Made by a program: the position numbers and the translations under genes. A DNA stretch of 50,606 nt, from the NCBI GenBank assembly GCA_023436495.1, contig JAEZIT010000015.1:1-50606 (forward strand), written 5' to 3'. This document shows positions 23,048-31,966 of this stretch, in pieces; positions within the stretch are counted from its first letter, which is position 1; every line of letters begins with the position of its first letter. A model generated the notes under the pieces. It did not search any database. It saw nothing but the letters and a program-made list of their open reading frames with translations, and had not been told where the DNA came from. This stretch comes from Acidobacteriota bacterium (lineage in GTDB: Bacteria; Acidobacteriota; Blastocatellia; Pyrinomonadales; Pyrinomonadaceae).

Positions 23048-23739
23048 TTTACAGCACCGGCAGCAAGGAATCGATACCCGATCCCGACCACCGTCTCGAT
23101 ACAATTACCGCAATCACCCAATTTCTGCCGCAGACGCCTGATATGCACGTCCAGCGTCCGCGTGTCGCCGAAATAGCTGTAGCCCCAGACGTTGTCCAGA
23201 AGCTGCTGCCGGCTGGCAACCCGGCCCGCGTTCTTGATCAGATAACTTAGCAGAGCAAATTCCTTTCTAGTGAGTTTCACATCCAGGCCGGTACAAGAAA
23301 CGCGCATGTCCGCGAAATCGACCGCCAGCCGTCCGTCGTCATACTTCGGCACCGCGTCCTTTTCGCTCCGGCGAAGCACGGCACGCACGCGAGCCATCAC
23401 TTCCTTGGTCGAGAACGGCTTTACTATATAATCGTCCGCTCCCATTTCAAGTCCCGCGATCTTGTCCGTTTCGGACGCCTTTGCCGTCAGCATTATCACA
23501 GGTGTCGATTCCGTCTGCGGCTCGCGGCGAAGCCGTCGGCATAGCTCCATACCGCTCATTCCCGGCAGCATCAGGTCCAGGATTATCAGCGACGGCGTAT
23601 AGCGTTCGTCCAATGCCAGCCTCAAACCCTTCTCACCGGATTCCGCCACCGACGCGCGGTAGCCTTCGCGCTTCAGGTTGTACTGCAAACTCTCGGCAAT
23701 GTCCGCATCATCCTCGATTATCAGGATATTATGGTGCAT
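23044..23739 (-). CDS. PhoB-type OmpR-family response regulator
   Basis: A 231-residue transcription factor with receiver (about 1-120: acidic ED(D) at 9-11, Asp55 phospho-acceptor in LDLMLPG, Lys in VKPFS) and winged helix (about 130-228: RQQLLDNVWGYSYFGDTRTLDVHIRRLRQKLG, then ETVVGIGYRF). The sequence pattern is closest to PhoB, the phosphate-starvation activator. The downstream kinase gene overlaps its stop. Direct TTAAC-like repeats at 11-base spacing lie in front of it, as expected for autoregulation by a Pho regulator. No pst or phoU genes are nearby, so the assignment rests on sequence and repeats. Confidence 0.88.
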   Translation of the reverse strand: MHHNILIIEDDADIAESLQYNLKREGYRASVAESGEKGLRLALDERYTPSLIILDLMLPGMSGMELCRRLRREPQTESTPVIMLTAKASETDKIAGLEMGADDYIVKPFSTKEVMARVRAVLRRSEKDAVPKYDDGRLAVDFADMRVSCTGLDVKLTRKEFALLSYLIKNAGRVASRQQLLDNVWGYSYFGDTRTLDVHIRRLRQKLGDCGNCIETVVGIGYRFLAAGAVN

Positions 23740-23811
23740 AACGTTATATTAAATCGATATTAAATATGATCGTTCTGCCACCGAGTTTACGCGCCGGGAA
23801 TGAAGCCTATA

Positions 23812-23839
23812 TTAACGAAATGTTACATCCGTGTTAATT
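23812..23839 (-). promoter_or_regulatory. Pho-box-like direct repeats upstream of the phoB-like gene
   Basis: On the plus strand TTAACG (23812-23817), TTACAT (23823-23828) and TTAATT (23834-23839) recur with exactly 11 bases from start to start, one helical turn apart. This is the periodicity and the TTAAC-like half-site known for Pho-type winged-helix regulators. They lie 73-100 bases upstream of the phoB-like start. Binding is inferred. Confidence 0.5.
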
Positions 23840-23848
23840 ATTTACGGA

Positions 23849-24358
23849 CTATTTCGCTGCGTCGAACGCTTTCATCTCGTCCTTGGGCCGAAAAACTTTC
23901 GAAAGCCGGCCGCTGTTCCCGCCCACGTCCTGCCATTTATCTATGTTCAGGTGAATTACCGCCAACGCCGCCGTCGGCATCGGCTGCAATTCGCCGGTCA
24001 GATAACGTATAAATCCTTCCATTCCCGGGTTATGCCCGACGATCATTGCCGAACCGACATCGTCCGAGATCTCCGACGCGACCGTCCGCAATGTCTGCGG
24101 GCTCGCCTCGTAAATGCGGTCGTCAAATTTCAGCTCTCCGGGCAGCGGCGCCGACCCGATCACCAACTCCGCCGTCTGCCGTGCCCGCACCGCCGGCGAA
24201 CTTAAGATCAGTTCGGGGTTAAAACCATTCTCGCCGATCACCTTGCCCATGAACGGTGCAGCCGTGTTGCCGCGATCATTCAGCGGCCGGTCAAAGTCCG
24301 CAAGGTCCGGGTCGCTCCAACTCGACTTTGCATGTCGAAGTATATATAGCGTTTTCAT
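23849..24358 (-). CDS. sixA: SixA-type phosphohistidine phosphatase
   Basis: A 169-residue histidine phosphatase. The catalytic RHG motif reads LRHAKSSW with His9, followed by DFDRPLNDRG and LSSPAVRARQTAELV; the second histidine lies in VGHNPGMEG. This is the SixA subgroup, which removes phosphate from histidine phosphotransfer domains such as ArcB or the nitrogen phosphotransferase proteins. It lies upstream of and in the same direction as the phoB/phoR pair, 109 bases away, so a role in damping histidine signalling is plausible but is inference. Length is typical. Confidence 0.93.
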   Translation of the reverse strand: MKTLYILRHAKSSWSDPDLADFDRPLNDRGNTAAPFMGKVIGENGFNPELILSSPAVRARQTAELVIGSAPLPGELKFDDRIYEASPQTLRTVASEISDDVGSAMIVGHNPGMEGFIRYLTGELQPMPTAALAVIHLNIDKWQDVGGNSGRLSKVFRPKDEMKAFDAAK

Positions 24359-24622
24359 TTTGTTGAGATCCTCTTAGCTCTGTCCTTTTTCTGCGCGGCC
24401 GAATGTTTGTATATCCGATATTTTACGTTTGTTTAAGCTCTGCGGGAGTGGCACGTTTGTAATGCCGATATCCTCGATCGTTCGGAATCATTGCCGTTCT
24501 TCATACACTCCACCGCACATAGATCATTACCATTCTACAACAATTCCGCCTTTACTAAACGGTATCTCAATTCGAGCCGCGTATTATCCGCAGAGGACTG
24601 TTATGCATATAATAAATTTGCG

Positions 24623-26488
24623 ATGGATTCATTAAACGCCGCCTTGCTGCTGAACCTTCTCGGTTTCACCGTCGGCATAGCTTTATATGCTTTGCTGGCG
24701 GCAATGGTCGTTGCGCACCGCACGCCCGGTTCGAGTAAGGTGAATATTCTTCTGCTGACCACATCGCTGCTCGGGCTGCTTTGGAATCTCGGCGAGCTGT
24801 ATTTATATTTCCAGAACGATTTGGGCACAGGGATGGTCTCGCCGATGATCACTGCGTTGTCGTATTCGGCGCTTGGTTTTCTGCCTTCGGTCGTCGTCCA
24901 TTCGTCTCAGGCCGATAATCGAAAACTCTCTATAGTGCGCCTTGCCGCTTACGGGCTCAGCACCGCAGCCGCCATTCTTCATTTCCGCTCCGCCGTAATT
25001 GACGGCACGGCGCCCTCGGCGCTCGGGATGCAGATGCTGACCGTCGGTTCGATCGTACTCGCCGCCGCCCTATTTTATTCCAATTTTCGCCAGCCGATCG
25101 GCGAAAAGGCGGTATGGGCCGCTGCACTTCTAATTTTCGCGGTGTCGACGCTTCACCTCGGCGGCCGGCTCGAAGGCTCGTGGGCGGTCGAGCTCGTCGC
25201 GCACCAATCGTCGCTGCCGCTCGCGTTGGCCATTCTGTATCAGAACTACAAATTTGCCTTTGCCGACCTATTCCTGAAACGTGCCATTTCGCTGATCCTT
25301 CTCGCCTGCGTCGCCTTTGCATTGTACGTTCTTGTTGCCGCGCCTCTGCTGCGTTATCACGAAACACACGACCGCAACGATGTACAGGCCGTCAGCCTCA
25401 TCCTTACGCTTTGGATAGCGACCGCGCTGATTTATCCGGTTCTGCACCGGTTTGCCGTCTGGCTCGTTGATAACGTCATTCTCGGCCGCGCTAATTACAC
25501 GGAATTTCAGGCAGATCTTGCCCGCCGTATCGAATCGGCCGAAACCGTGGATGGGATATTAACGGCCGTCTGCAGCCGCCTTGCCGCAATTCTGACCGCA
25601 CGCCGTGCCGATTGGGAGGACACGACAAACGCGCCCGATTCGCTCGTCGAATTTTCCGCAGCCGAAGCCCGTATTTTTATCCCAACCGCCGAACCGCCGT
25701 ATTATTCGATCAGCCTCGGCGAATTTCAGGGTGGCCGCCGCCTGCTTTCCGACGAAAAGGCCATGCTCGATTCGGCCGCGTTTATCGTCGCGCGCCGCAT
25801 CGATTCGCTTCGCGTCACTGACGAGCGATACGAACAGGGCCTGCGCGAGCAGGAATTTTCAAAACTAACCGCCGAAGCGCGCCTGACCGCGCTTCGCTCA
25901 CAGATCAACCCGCATTTTCTCTTCAACGCCCTGACGACCATCGGTTTTCTTATCCAGACCGCGCCGGAAAAGGCTTTTCAGACGCTTCTGCATCTTACGC
26001 AACTGCTTCGCGGCGTTCTGACCTCGACCGGCGAATTTTGCACGCTCGGCGACGAGCTTCGGCTAATCGAAAATTATCTCGACATCGAAAAGGCCCGCTT
26101 TGAAGAACGCCTTACCGTCGAGATCGATGCCGCACCCGAGCTCCGCTCCATCCGCATCCCCGCGCTTGTTCTGCAGCCGCTCGTCGAAAACGCTATAAAA
26201 CACGGCATTTCGGAGAACGTTAAAGGCGGGACAGTCCGCATCACCGCCGCGCTCGCGCCGTCCGACGGCGGAAGCGGCACCGAACTGCACCTTTCCGTTT
26301 TCGATTCCGGCGCCGGGAAAAATTCACAGCAAAAACCCGCTTCGTCCGGCGTGGGCATGAAGAATATCCGCGAGCGTCTTCGTACATATTACGGCGAACG
26401 CGCGACACTTAATTTAGATGAAGCATCGCCGTCGGGCACCGTTGCGCACCTGTCTTTGCCCGTAAGCACCGCAGGAACCGGAATATGA
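24623..26488 (+). CDS. LytS/YehU-type multi-pass sensor histidine kinase
   Basis: A kinase of about 621 residues from the preferred ATG at 24623; an in-frame upstream ATG at 24491 adds 44 residues without features. Eight or nine transmembrane helices fill the first about 300 residues, followed by a GAF-like stretch and a coiled linker. The His_kinase domain of this class carries the phosphorylated histidine in SQINPHFLFN, then the ATPase N-box PLVENAIKHGI and G-box GVGMKNIRERL. Its stop overlaps the next start as ATGA, so it is coupled to the LytTR regulator. The signal is unknown; homologues respond to cell-wall or peptide cues. Confidence 0.9.
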   Translation: MDSLNAALLLNLLGFTVGIALYALLAAMVVAHRTPGSSKVNILLLTTSLLGLLWNLGELYLYFQNDLGTGMVSPMITALSYSALGFLPSVVVHSSQADNRKLSIVRLAAYGLSTAAAILHFRSAVIDGTAPSALGMQMLTVGSIVLAAALFYSNFRQPIGEKAVWAAALLIFAVSTLHLGGRLEGSWAVELVAHQSSLPLALAILYQNYKFAFADLFLKRAISLILLACVAFALYVLVAAPLLRYHETHDRNDVQAVSLILTLWIATALIYPVLHRFAVWLVDNVILGRANYTEFQADLARRIESAETVDGILTAVCSRLAAILTARRADWEDTTNAPDSLVEFSAAEARIFIPTAEPPYYSISLGEFQGGRRLLSDEKAMLDSAAFIVARRIDSLRVTDERYEQGLREQEFSKLTAEARLTALRSQINPHFLFNALTTIGFLIQTAPEKAFQTLLHLTQLLRGVLTSTGEFCTLGDELRLIENYLDIEKARFEERLTVEIDAAPELRSIRIPALVLQPLVENAIKHGISENVKGGTVRITAALAPSDGGSGTELHLSVFDSGAGKNSQQKPASSGVGMKNIRERLRTYYGERATLNLDEASPSGTVAHLSLPVSTAGTGI

Positions 26489-27264
26489 GCAAACTTCGAA
26501 TTGTCATCGCCGACGACGAGCGGCCCGCGCGCGAATACCTCAAGGCGCTTTTGGCGGGCCTCGAGGATATTGAAATAGTGGCCGAAGCCGAAACCGGTGC
26601 AGCCGCCGTCGAATCCATCCGCGCCGTCCGGCCCGACCTTGCACTCCTGGATCTGCAGATGCCGGAGGTCTCCGGGATCGACGCCGTACGCCTCCTCCGC
26701 CGCGACCAAATGCCGCTCGTCGCTTTCGTCACCGCCTACGACGAATTCGCGGTTCAGGCGTTCGAACTCAACGCCGTTGATTATCTTCTCAAACCCGTCG
26801 AACGCTCGCGTCTCGCCGAAACCGTCGCCCGGGCTCGCGAACGCCTCGAACACGCCGATTGGCGCGATGTCGAATCGGAACGCATAACGAGCGCCGCCGA
26901 CCTCGTCGATCCCGGGTCCGCTCACGGCCCGATCGAGCGCATTCCCGTCCGCCGCCGCGACGAGATCATTTTCGTTCCCGTTTCGGACGTCGCGTCGGTC
27001 ACCGCCGACGGCGAATTGCTCCACATTACCGATTCCGTCGGCGGCACGCATACGATAAATTTCCGGCTCAAGGACCTCGAACTCCGCCTCGACCCGAACC
27101 GCTTCATACGCCTCTCGCGCGGCGTCATCGTCAATATCGACATGATCGACCGCGTTTCGCCGATGCCCGGCGGCACCTATACCGTTTTCCTCGTGAACGG
27201 CAGCCAATTTGCCGCCAGCCGCCTGCAATCGCGAATCGTTCGCGAAAAACTCCTGAAGATCTGA
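26485..27264 (+). CDS. LytTR-family response regulator
   Basis: A 259-residue regulator with a receiver domain (about 1-120, acidic DDE at 10-12, Asp56 in LLDLQMP, conserved Lys in LLKPVER) and a LytTR DNA-binding domain (about 150-255: IPVRRRDEIIFVPVSDVASVTADGELLHI ... FIRLSRGVIVNIDMIDRVSPMPGGTYTVFL). LytTR domains bind DNA as an all-beta fold, recognising pairs of direct repeats. It is the obvious partner of the LytS-type kinase, whose stop it overlaps. Targets could include the following receptor gene, but nothing in the sequence proves this. Confidence 0.93.
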   Translation: MSKLRIVIADDERPAREYLKALLAGLEDIEIVAEAETGAAAVESIRAVRPDLALLDLQMPEVSGIDAVRLLRRDQMPLVAFVTAYDEFAVQAFELNAVDYLLKPVERSRLAETVARARERLEHADWRDVESERITSAADLVDPGSAHGPIERIPVRRRDEIIFVPVSDVASVTADGELLHITDSVGGTHTINFRLKDLELRLDPNRFIRLSRGVIVNIDMIDRVSPMPGGTYTVFLVNGSQFAASRLQSRIVREKLLKI

Positions 27265-27376
27265 CCTCCCGAAACTGACCGTTCGTTCCCGTATTCCTGC
27301 CGTTCATTGAATACTCCTTACCGTGCCGCCTGCAGCCTGTAATATGGTCACTTCGATCTTCTGCAGACATCGCATC

Positions 27377-29629
27377 ATGAAAAATCTTGTAACGGCCACA
27401 TTCTTTATTCTCTTATTTTCCGCCGCCGCATTGGCACAGACGGGAACGATCACAGGCAAAGTCACTTATGGCTCAGATGTCGTCCTTCACGACGCGTCGG
27501 TTCAGATCGTCCAAACCAAGCAATCCGCGGTTACGGACGACAGCGGTGTCTATCAGATCACCAACGTCGCCCCCGGCAATTACACCATCCGCGTTCATCA
27601 GAACGGTTTCGCAGACGCGACAAAGCTCGTTACTGTCACTGCCGGCTCGACCGCGACCGTCGATTTTAAATTACAGATCTCGTCACTTAGCGAAGAGGTC
27701 ACTGTCACCGCTTCCGGTGCCGAACAATCCGTCTTTGATTCTTTCCAGACCGTAAATTCCGTTGGTTCCGCCCGTATCGCCGAAAAGGCTGCCGTTTCGC
27801 TTGGCGAGGTCCTCGATTCCGAGACCGGCGTCGCGAAACGGAGTTTCGGCCCGGGCACTTCGCGCCCGGTCATTCGGGGATTTGACGGCGACCGTGTACT
27901 CGTACTTCAGGACGGCGTTCGCGGAGGCTCCGTTGGGTCGCAATCCGGCGACCACGGCGAGCCTGTCGACCCGCTCGGTGCCGACCGTATCGAGGTTGTG
28001 AAAGGCCCTGGAACGTTGCTCTACGGCAGCAACGCCATCGGCGGAGTCGTCAACGTCATCTCAAATGACGACAACGACGTGCACAAGGGATTCCGCGGAT
28101 TTTTCACCGGGATCGCTGGTACCGCAGACCGTCAGGCGGGCGGCGCAGGCGGTCTCGACTACGGTGTCGGAAATTGGATGTTCCGCGGCAGTTTCAGCAG
28201 CCAGCGCACCGGCGATTACGACACGCCGATCGGCCGCATCCCTAATTCCGCCGCACGATCCAATTCCGGTTCGCTCGGCACCGGATACTACACCCCAAAA
28301 GCCTGGATCACTGGCGGCTACAACTTTGACATTCGCCGCTACGGCGTGCCGTTCGCAGGGCTTTTCCACGGCGGAGACCACCATCACGAACTGGGCGAGC
28401 TACCGGCCCCCGGCGAAGCATTCGACGACGTCGACATTCGCCAGCGCCGAAACAGCTATCGCATCGGCGGCGGTTTCCGGGACCTCGAAAACCCGTTCAT
28501 CAGCGGTGTCCAATACAATCTCGATTATACCGACTACCGCCATAAAGAGATCGAATCCGCCGAAGGCATCGACTCTGTCGGGACGATATTCGACAACAAA
28601 ACCTTCTCATACCGCTCGCTCTTCGAACAGGCGAGATTTGGTAAACTCACGGGCCGCTTCGGTATCGAGGGGTTCAACCGCGGCTATGAGGTGAACGGCG
28701 AAGAACAGCTCATTAACGGCAAGATCGATCATAATTCGTTTTCTGCATTCGCTCTTGAAGAGCTGAATTTCGAACGCGTCAAATTTCAGTTCGGCGGCCG
28801 CGTCGAACATAACCGCTATCGCCCCGAGAACGCAGAATTGCCCGGGCGCAGTTTCACCGCATTCTCAGGCGGCGCCGGCGTGAACGTGGGCCTTTGGACA
28901 GGCGGCTCGTTTATTGCCAACTACACCCATTCGAATCGCGCACCCGCTCTCGAAGAGCTCTATAATCATGGCCCGCATATCGGCAACATCGCCTTCGAGA
29001 TCGGCAATTCGAGGCTGACCAACGAGACGGCGAACGGTATCGACCTCGCGCTTCGCCACCGCTCGAATCGCTTCCGCATCATGGGCGATGTCTATTATTA
29101 CCGGATAAATAACTTTGTCTTTCTCGCGCCGCAGGACGCCGACGGCGACGGGAATATCGATATAGAGGACGGCCTGCCGGTCTCCCGCTATTCGCAGGCG
29201 GACGCGTATTATACGGGAGCCGAATTGAACGCCGATTACACCTTTAATTCGTATATCGGCGCGTTCGCCAGCTTTGACATGGTCCGAGCTAAACTCGTCG
29301 ACGGCAATATCAATCTGCCGCGCATTCCGCCCGCGCGTGCCCGCGTCGGACTTGATCTCCAATTCAAAGGCCTCAGTGTACGCCCCGAAGCCGTGTTTGC
29401 CGCCGACCAGAATCGGGTCTTTCCGCTCGAAACGCGCACCGCCGGCTACACCGTTTTCAACGTCGCCGGAAATTACACTATCGGCGGCCGGCATCTGGCT
29501 CATATTATTACGTTCAACGCCTATAACCTGACCGACCGCCTCTACCGCAACCACGTTTCGTTCATCAAGGACCTGGTGCCCGAGGTCGGCCGCGGCCTTC
29601 GTGTCGGTTATACCGTTCGTTTCTTCTGA
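27377..29629 (+). CDS. TonB-dependent outer-membrane receptor, ZnuD-like, with carboxypeptidase-regulatory domain
   Basis: A 750-residue receptor. The preferred ATG at 27377 gives a signal peptide ending AALAQ; an upstream ATG at 27323 adds 18 residues. A carboxypeptidase-regulatory-like domain follows (about 22-100), then the plug (about 120-230: RPVIRGFDGDRVLVLQDGVRG, GPGTLLYGSNAIGGVVNVI) and a beta barrel ending in aromatic RVGYTVRFF. The plug and barrel pattern resembles the zinc receptor ZnuD. A histidine-rich loop with GGDHHHE near residue 335 supports metal binding. A DADGDGNIDIED loop (29134-29169) resembles a calcium EF-hand. Metal uptake is inferred. Confidence 0.9.
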   Translation: MKNLVTATFFILLFSAAALAQTGTITGKVTYGSDVVLHDASVQIVQTKQSAVTDDSGVYQITNVAPGNYTIRVHQNGFADATKLVTVTAGSTATVDFKLQISSLSEEVTVTASGAEQSVFDSFQTVNSVGSARIAEKAAVSLGEVLDSETGVAKRSFGPGTSRPVIRGFDGDRVLVLQDGVRGGSVGSQSGDHGEPVDPLGADRIEVVKGPGTLLYGSNAIGGVVNVISNDDNDVHKGFRGFFTGIAGTADRQAGGAGGLDYGVGNWMFRGSFSSQRTGDYDTPIGRIPNSAARSNSGSLGTGYYTPKAWITGGYNFDIRRYGVPFAGLFHGGDHHHELGELPAPGEAFDDVDIRQRRNSYRIGGGFRDLENPFISGVQYNLDYTDYRHKEIESAEGIDSVGTIFDNKTFSYRSLFEQARFGKLTGRFGIEGFNRGYEVNGEEQLINGKIDHNSFSAFALEELNFERVKFQFGGRVEHNRYRPENAELPGRSFTAFSGGAGVNVGLWTGGSFIANYTHSNRAPALEELYNHGPHIGNIAFEIGNSRLTNETANGIDLALRHRSNRFRIMGDVYYYRINNFVFLAPQDADGDGNIDIEDGLPVSRYSQADAYYTGAELNADYTFNSYIGAFASFDMVRAKLVDGNINLPRIPPARARVGLDLQFKGLSVRPEAVFAADQNRVFPLETRTAGYTVFNVAGNYTIGGRHLAHIITFNAYNLTDRLYRNHVSFIKDLVPEVGRGLRVGYTVRFF

Positions 29630-29654
29630 TCCGCTTTAAATTCCTGCGCTCCTT

Positions 29655-29692
29655 CCGAAAATTCGTTTATAATCTTCAAAACGAATTTTCGG
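29655..29692. promoter_or_regulatory. Perfect 14-bp inverted repeat before the dienelactone hydrolase gene
   Basis: CCGAAAATTCGTTT (29655-29668) pairs perfectly with AAACGAATTTTCGG (29679-29692) around a 10-base spacer. It ends inside the GGGAGGA ribosome binding site (29691-29697) of the hydrolase gene. It could be the operator of a dimeric repressor, or an RNA hairpin that limits ribosome access or terminates the receptor transcript, although no T tract follows. Confidence 0.7.
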
Positions 29693-29705
29693 GAGGACCT
29701 TTTTG

Positions 29706-30371
29706 ATGAAGAGCGAAACTCTTTCTTTCGATACCGCCAACGGCGAAACGACCGCGTATGTCGCGCGCCCCGAACAGGGCGGCGAAAAGGCCGTCATTCT
29801 CATCCAGGAATGGTGGGGCGTCAATGACCACATTAAGGACATCGCCGGCCGTTATGCGGCGGAAGGCTTTACCGCCATCGCGCCCGATCTTTACCGTGGA
29901 AAGATCGCGGCAAATCCCGACGAAGCGTCCAAAATGATGCACGATCTCGCGATCGAAGACGGGCTCGACACTATTAAGAACGCCGTTGATAAAGCCGCTG
30001 AGACCTACGGCGTGTCGCATTTCGGCATTACCGGATACTGCATGGGCGGAACGTTCGCTCTCCGAGCCGCGTGCGAGCTTGACGGATTCAGCGCAGCCGC
30101 TCCGTTCTACGGTGACATCCCGGATGACGACATTCTGAAAAAGCTCACTACGCCTACGATCTTCATTTCCGGAATAAAAGACAATTGGATCAATCCCGAA
30201 AAGGTCGCCAAGCTCGAAGATGCCGTCGAGCGTTTCGAACTCCCGGTACATTCGGTGAAATATGACGCCGACCACGCATTTTTCAACAACACGCGGCCTG
30301 AGGTCTATAACGAAACCGCCGCGCGTGACGCATGGGCACTCGTAATCGGATTTTTCAACGACAAGCTGTAA
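29706..30371 (+). CDS. Dienelactone hydrolase-family protein
   Basis: A 221-residue alpha/beta hydrolase. The start is ATG 29706, directly after a TTG, with a strong GGGAGGA ribosome binding site. The nucleophile elbow is GYCMGG with Cys112, as in classical dienelactone hydrolases where cysteine replaces serine. The acid is likely Asp in GIKDNWI and the histidine lies in DADHAFFNN, so the Cys-Asp-His triad is complete. QEWWGVNDHIKDIAGRYAAEGFTAIAPDLYRG is typical of the family. The real substrate (dienelactones, carboxymethylenebutenolide or other esters) is unknown. No aromatic-degradation genes lie nearby. Confidence 0.93.
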   Translation: MKSETLSFDTANGETTAYVARPEQGGEKAVILIQEWWGVNDHIKDIAGRYAAEGFTAIAPDLYRGKIAANPDEASKMMHDLAIEDGLDTIKNAVDKAAETYGVSHFGITGYCMGGTFALRAACELDGFSAAAPFYGDIPDDDILKKLTTPTIFISGIKDNWINPEKVAKLEDAVERFELPVHSVKYDADHAFFNNTRPEVYNETAARDAWALVIGFFNDKL

Positions 30372-30414
30372 TGCGGAATCATTTTTCGCTTTCTCTATCG
30401 GTCTGAGATGCATT

Positions 30415-31089
30415 ATGCGTATATTGATCCTCATCGCCATACTTGTCGCGTCGGCCTCCGCACAAAGCTCTCCGATCACCGTTCTGGATAGTGGTTGGAT
30501 CCGCGACCGCAAGCCCGCTCCGAAATTCGACAACACCCGCATCGGCCCGGTCCGCGAAGTCCTTGCCATGAACAAGAAATTCCCGCGACAAGCGCGCGAA
30601 CAGCAGTCGCCGGGTGCTCTGGACCCCAACGAGCAGACGATCGACGGGCGCAGCGCCGCTCTCGACCGCATCAACGACGACGTCCGCCGAGCCAAGCCCG
30701 AACCCGTCAACGGATTCACATACCGCGCAACTCTACGCAACGACACCGGCGAGGCGGTAGATATCGTGTTTCTCGAATTCCAATTCCGCGAGATCGCAGA
30801 CCCTTCGAATTTCGTCCGCCGTCAATTTCTCTGCTCGGTCAGAATGAAGAGCGGCTCGCAAACCGACATTTCAGTGTTCAGCACGCTCGGGCCGAGCGAT
30901 ACCATCTCGGCCGGCAGCTTCGGCAATGAAAAAGACCTCTTTAAAGCCTCTGTCGCCATTAACCGTATCGAACTGAAGAATGGCGCCATTCTGCAGCGCG
31001 ACGGCTGGAATTTCTCCGAATTGAAAGCTTCCGTTGAACGAGCCGCTGGCACGCCGTGGTCCAATAACGAAATGTGCCGTGGCCTTTGA
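30415..31089 (+). CDS. Exported protein of unknown function
   Basis: I do not recognise this 224-residue protein. A short signal peptide (about 1-17, ending ASAQ) marks it as periplasmic or secreted. The middle (about 100-170) is a beta-sandwich-like region: YRATLRNDTGEAVDIVFLEFQFRE, reminiscent of domains with immunoglobulin-like folds. Two cysteines occur in the mature protein (FLCSVR and EMCRGL at the C-terminus), which could bond. It follows the hydrolase by about 40 bases in the same direction, and no other functional clue is present. Confidence 0.7.
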   Translation: MRILILIAILVASASAQSSPITVLDSGWIRDRKPAPKFDNTRIGPVREVLAMNKKFPRQAREQQSPGALDPNEQTIDGRSAALDRINDDVRRAKPEPVNGFTYRATLRNDTGEAVDIVFLEFQFREIADPSNFVRRQFLCSVRMKSGSQTDISVFSTLGPSDTISAGSFGNEKDLFKASVAINRIELKNGAILQRDGWNFSELKASVERAAGTPWSNNEMCRGL

Positions 31090-31195
31090 CCATGGTCCGG
31101 CTATTGTTTTCACTACTAATTACCCATCGATCAGTCACAAACTAATGAGCGGCCGCTTGTCCGTGTGGCCCAACGCGTTTATCCTCAGATAATTA

Positions 31196-31966
31196 ATGCC
31201 GCTGCGAACCATAAATGTCACACGCTACGTCACGCCTTTGCGAGAAGGCGGCTCGCTGCCCGCTATTGTGGAAGCCGACGATGACGGTATGTATGTTCTG
31301 AAATTTCGCGGCGCCGGACAGGGCCCGAAAGCTCTGATCGCCGAGCTCGTCTCCGGCGAACTTGCTCGCGCCGCCGGCCTTCGTGTGCCGGAGATAGTTT
31401 TCGCAAACCTGGACGCCGTGCTCGCGCGTTCCGAACCCGATCCCGAGATCCAAGAGTTGCTTGCCGCAAGCGCGGGCCTTAATCTTGCGCTCGATTACCT
31501 GCCCGGTTCGATCACGTTCGATCCCGTCGTCGATTCGGTGGACGAGGCACTCGCCTCTCGTATCGTCTGGTTTGACAGCTTTGTCACGAACGTCGACCGC
31601 ACGCCGCGCAATTCCAACATGCTCATTTGGCATAAGGAGCTTTGGCTGATCGACCACGGAGCTTCGCTCTATTTCCAGCACGCATGGCAAAATTGGGACG
31701 AAGCCGCACGCCGACCGTTCGCTCAGGTCCGCGACCACATACTGCTGCCGTTCGCCGATGATCTGGAAAGAGCCGCTATCGCGATGCGTAATGCCCTGTC
31801 CGCCGGTGCGATCGAACAGGCTGTCTCGCTGATCCCAAACGAATGGCTTGGCGAAACCGATGGCGACGCGCATCGCGCCGTCTATTCAGATTTCCTGAAC
31901 GCGAGGCTGACCGCATCGGATATTTTTCTCAAGGAGGCAATGAATGCAAGAAAAGCGCTCGTTTGA
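31196..31966 (+). CDS. HipA-like kinase domain protein (HipA_2 type)
   Basis: A 256-residue protein with the reduced HipA-like kinase fold. The putative nucleotide-binding lysine is Lys36 (MYVLKFRG); the catalytic loop reads NVDRTPRNSNML with Asp134 and two asparagines, and the metal-binding aspartate is Asp153 in LIDHGASL, corresponding to DFG. It lacks the N-terminal lobe and the HipB partner of the classic persistence toxin. The next gene encodes a DUF3037 protein and its start overlaps this gene by 23 bases; such pairs are known to occur together. Function is unproven and need not be toxin-antitoxin. Confidence 0.8.
   Translation: MPLRTINVTRYVTPLREGGSLPAIVEADDDGMYVLKFRGAGQGPKALIAELVSGELARAAGLRVPEIVFANLDAVLARSEPDPEIQELLAASAGLNLALDYLPGSITFDPVVDSVDEALASRIVWFDSFVTNVDRTPRNSNMLIWHKELWLIDHGASLYFQHAWQNWDEAARRPFAQVRDHILLPFADDLERAAIAMRNALSAGAIEQAVSLIPNEWLGETDGDAHRAVYSDFLNARLTASDIFLKEAMNARKALV

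Noticed and set aside
26389..27228. 279-codon open frame antisense to the LytTR regulator
   Set aside because: Fully overlaps a gene with clear receiver and LytTR motifs.
29676..30746. 356-codon open frame antisense to the dienelactone hydrolase
   Set aside because: The plus-strand gene has an intact Cys-Asp-His triad and a strong ribosome binding site; the antisense product shows no domain.
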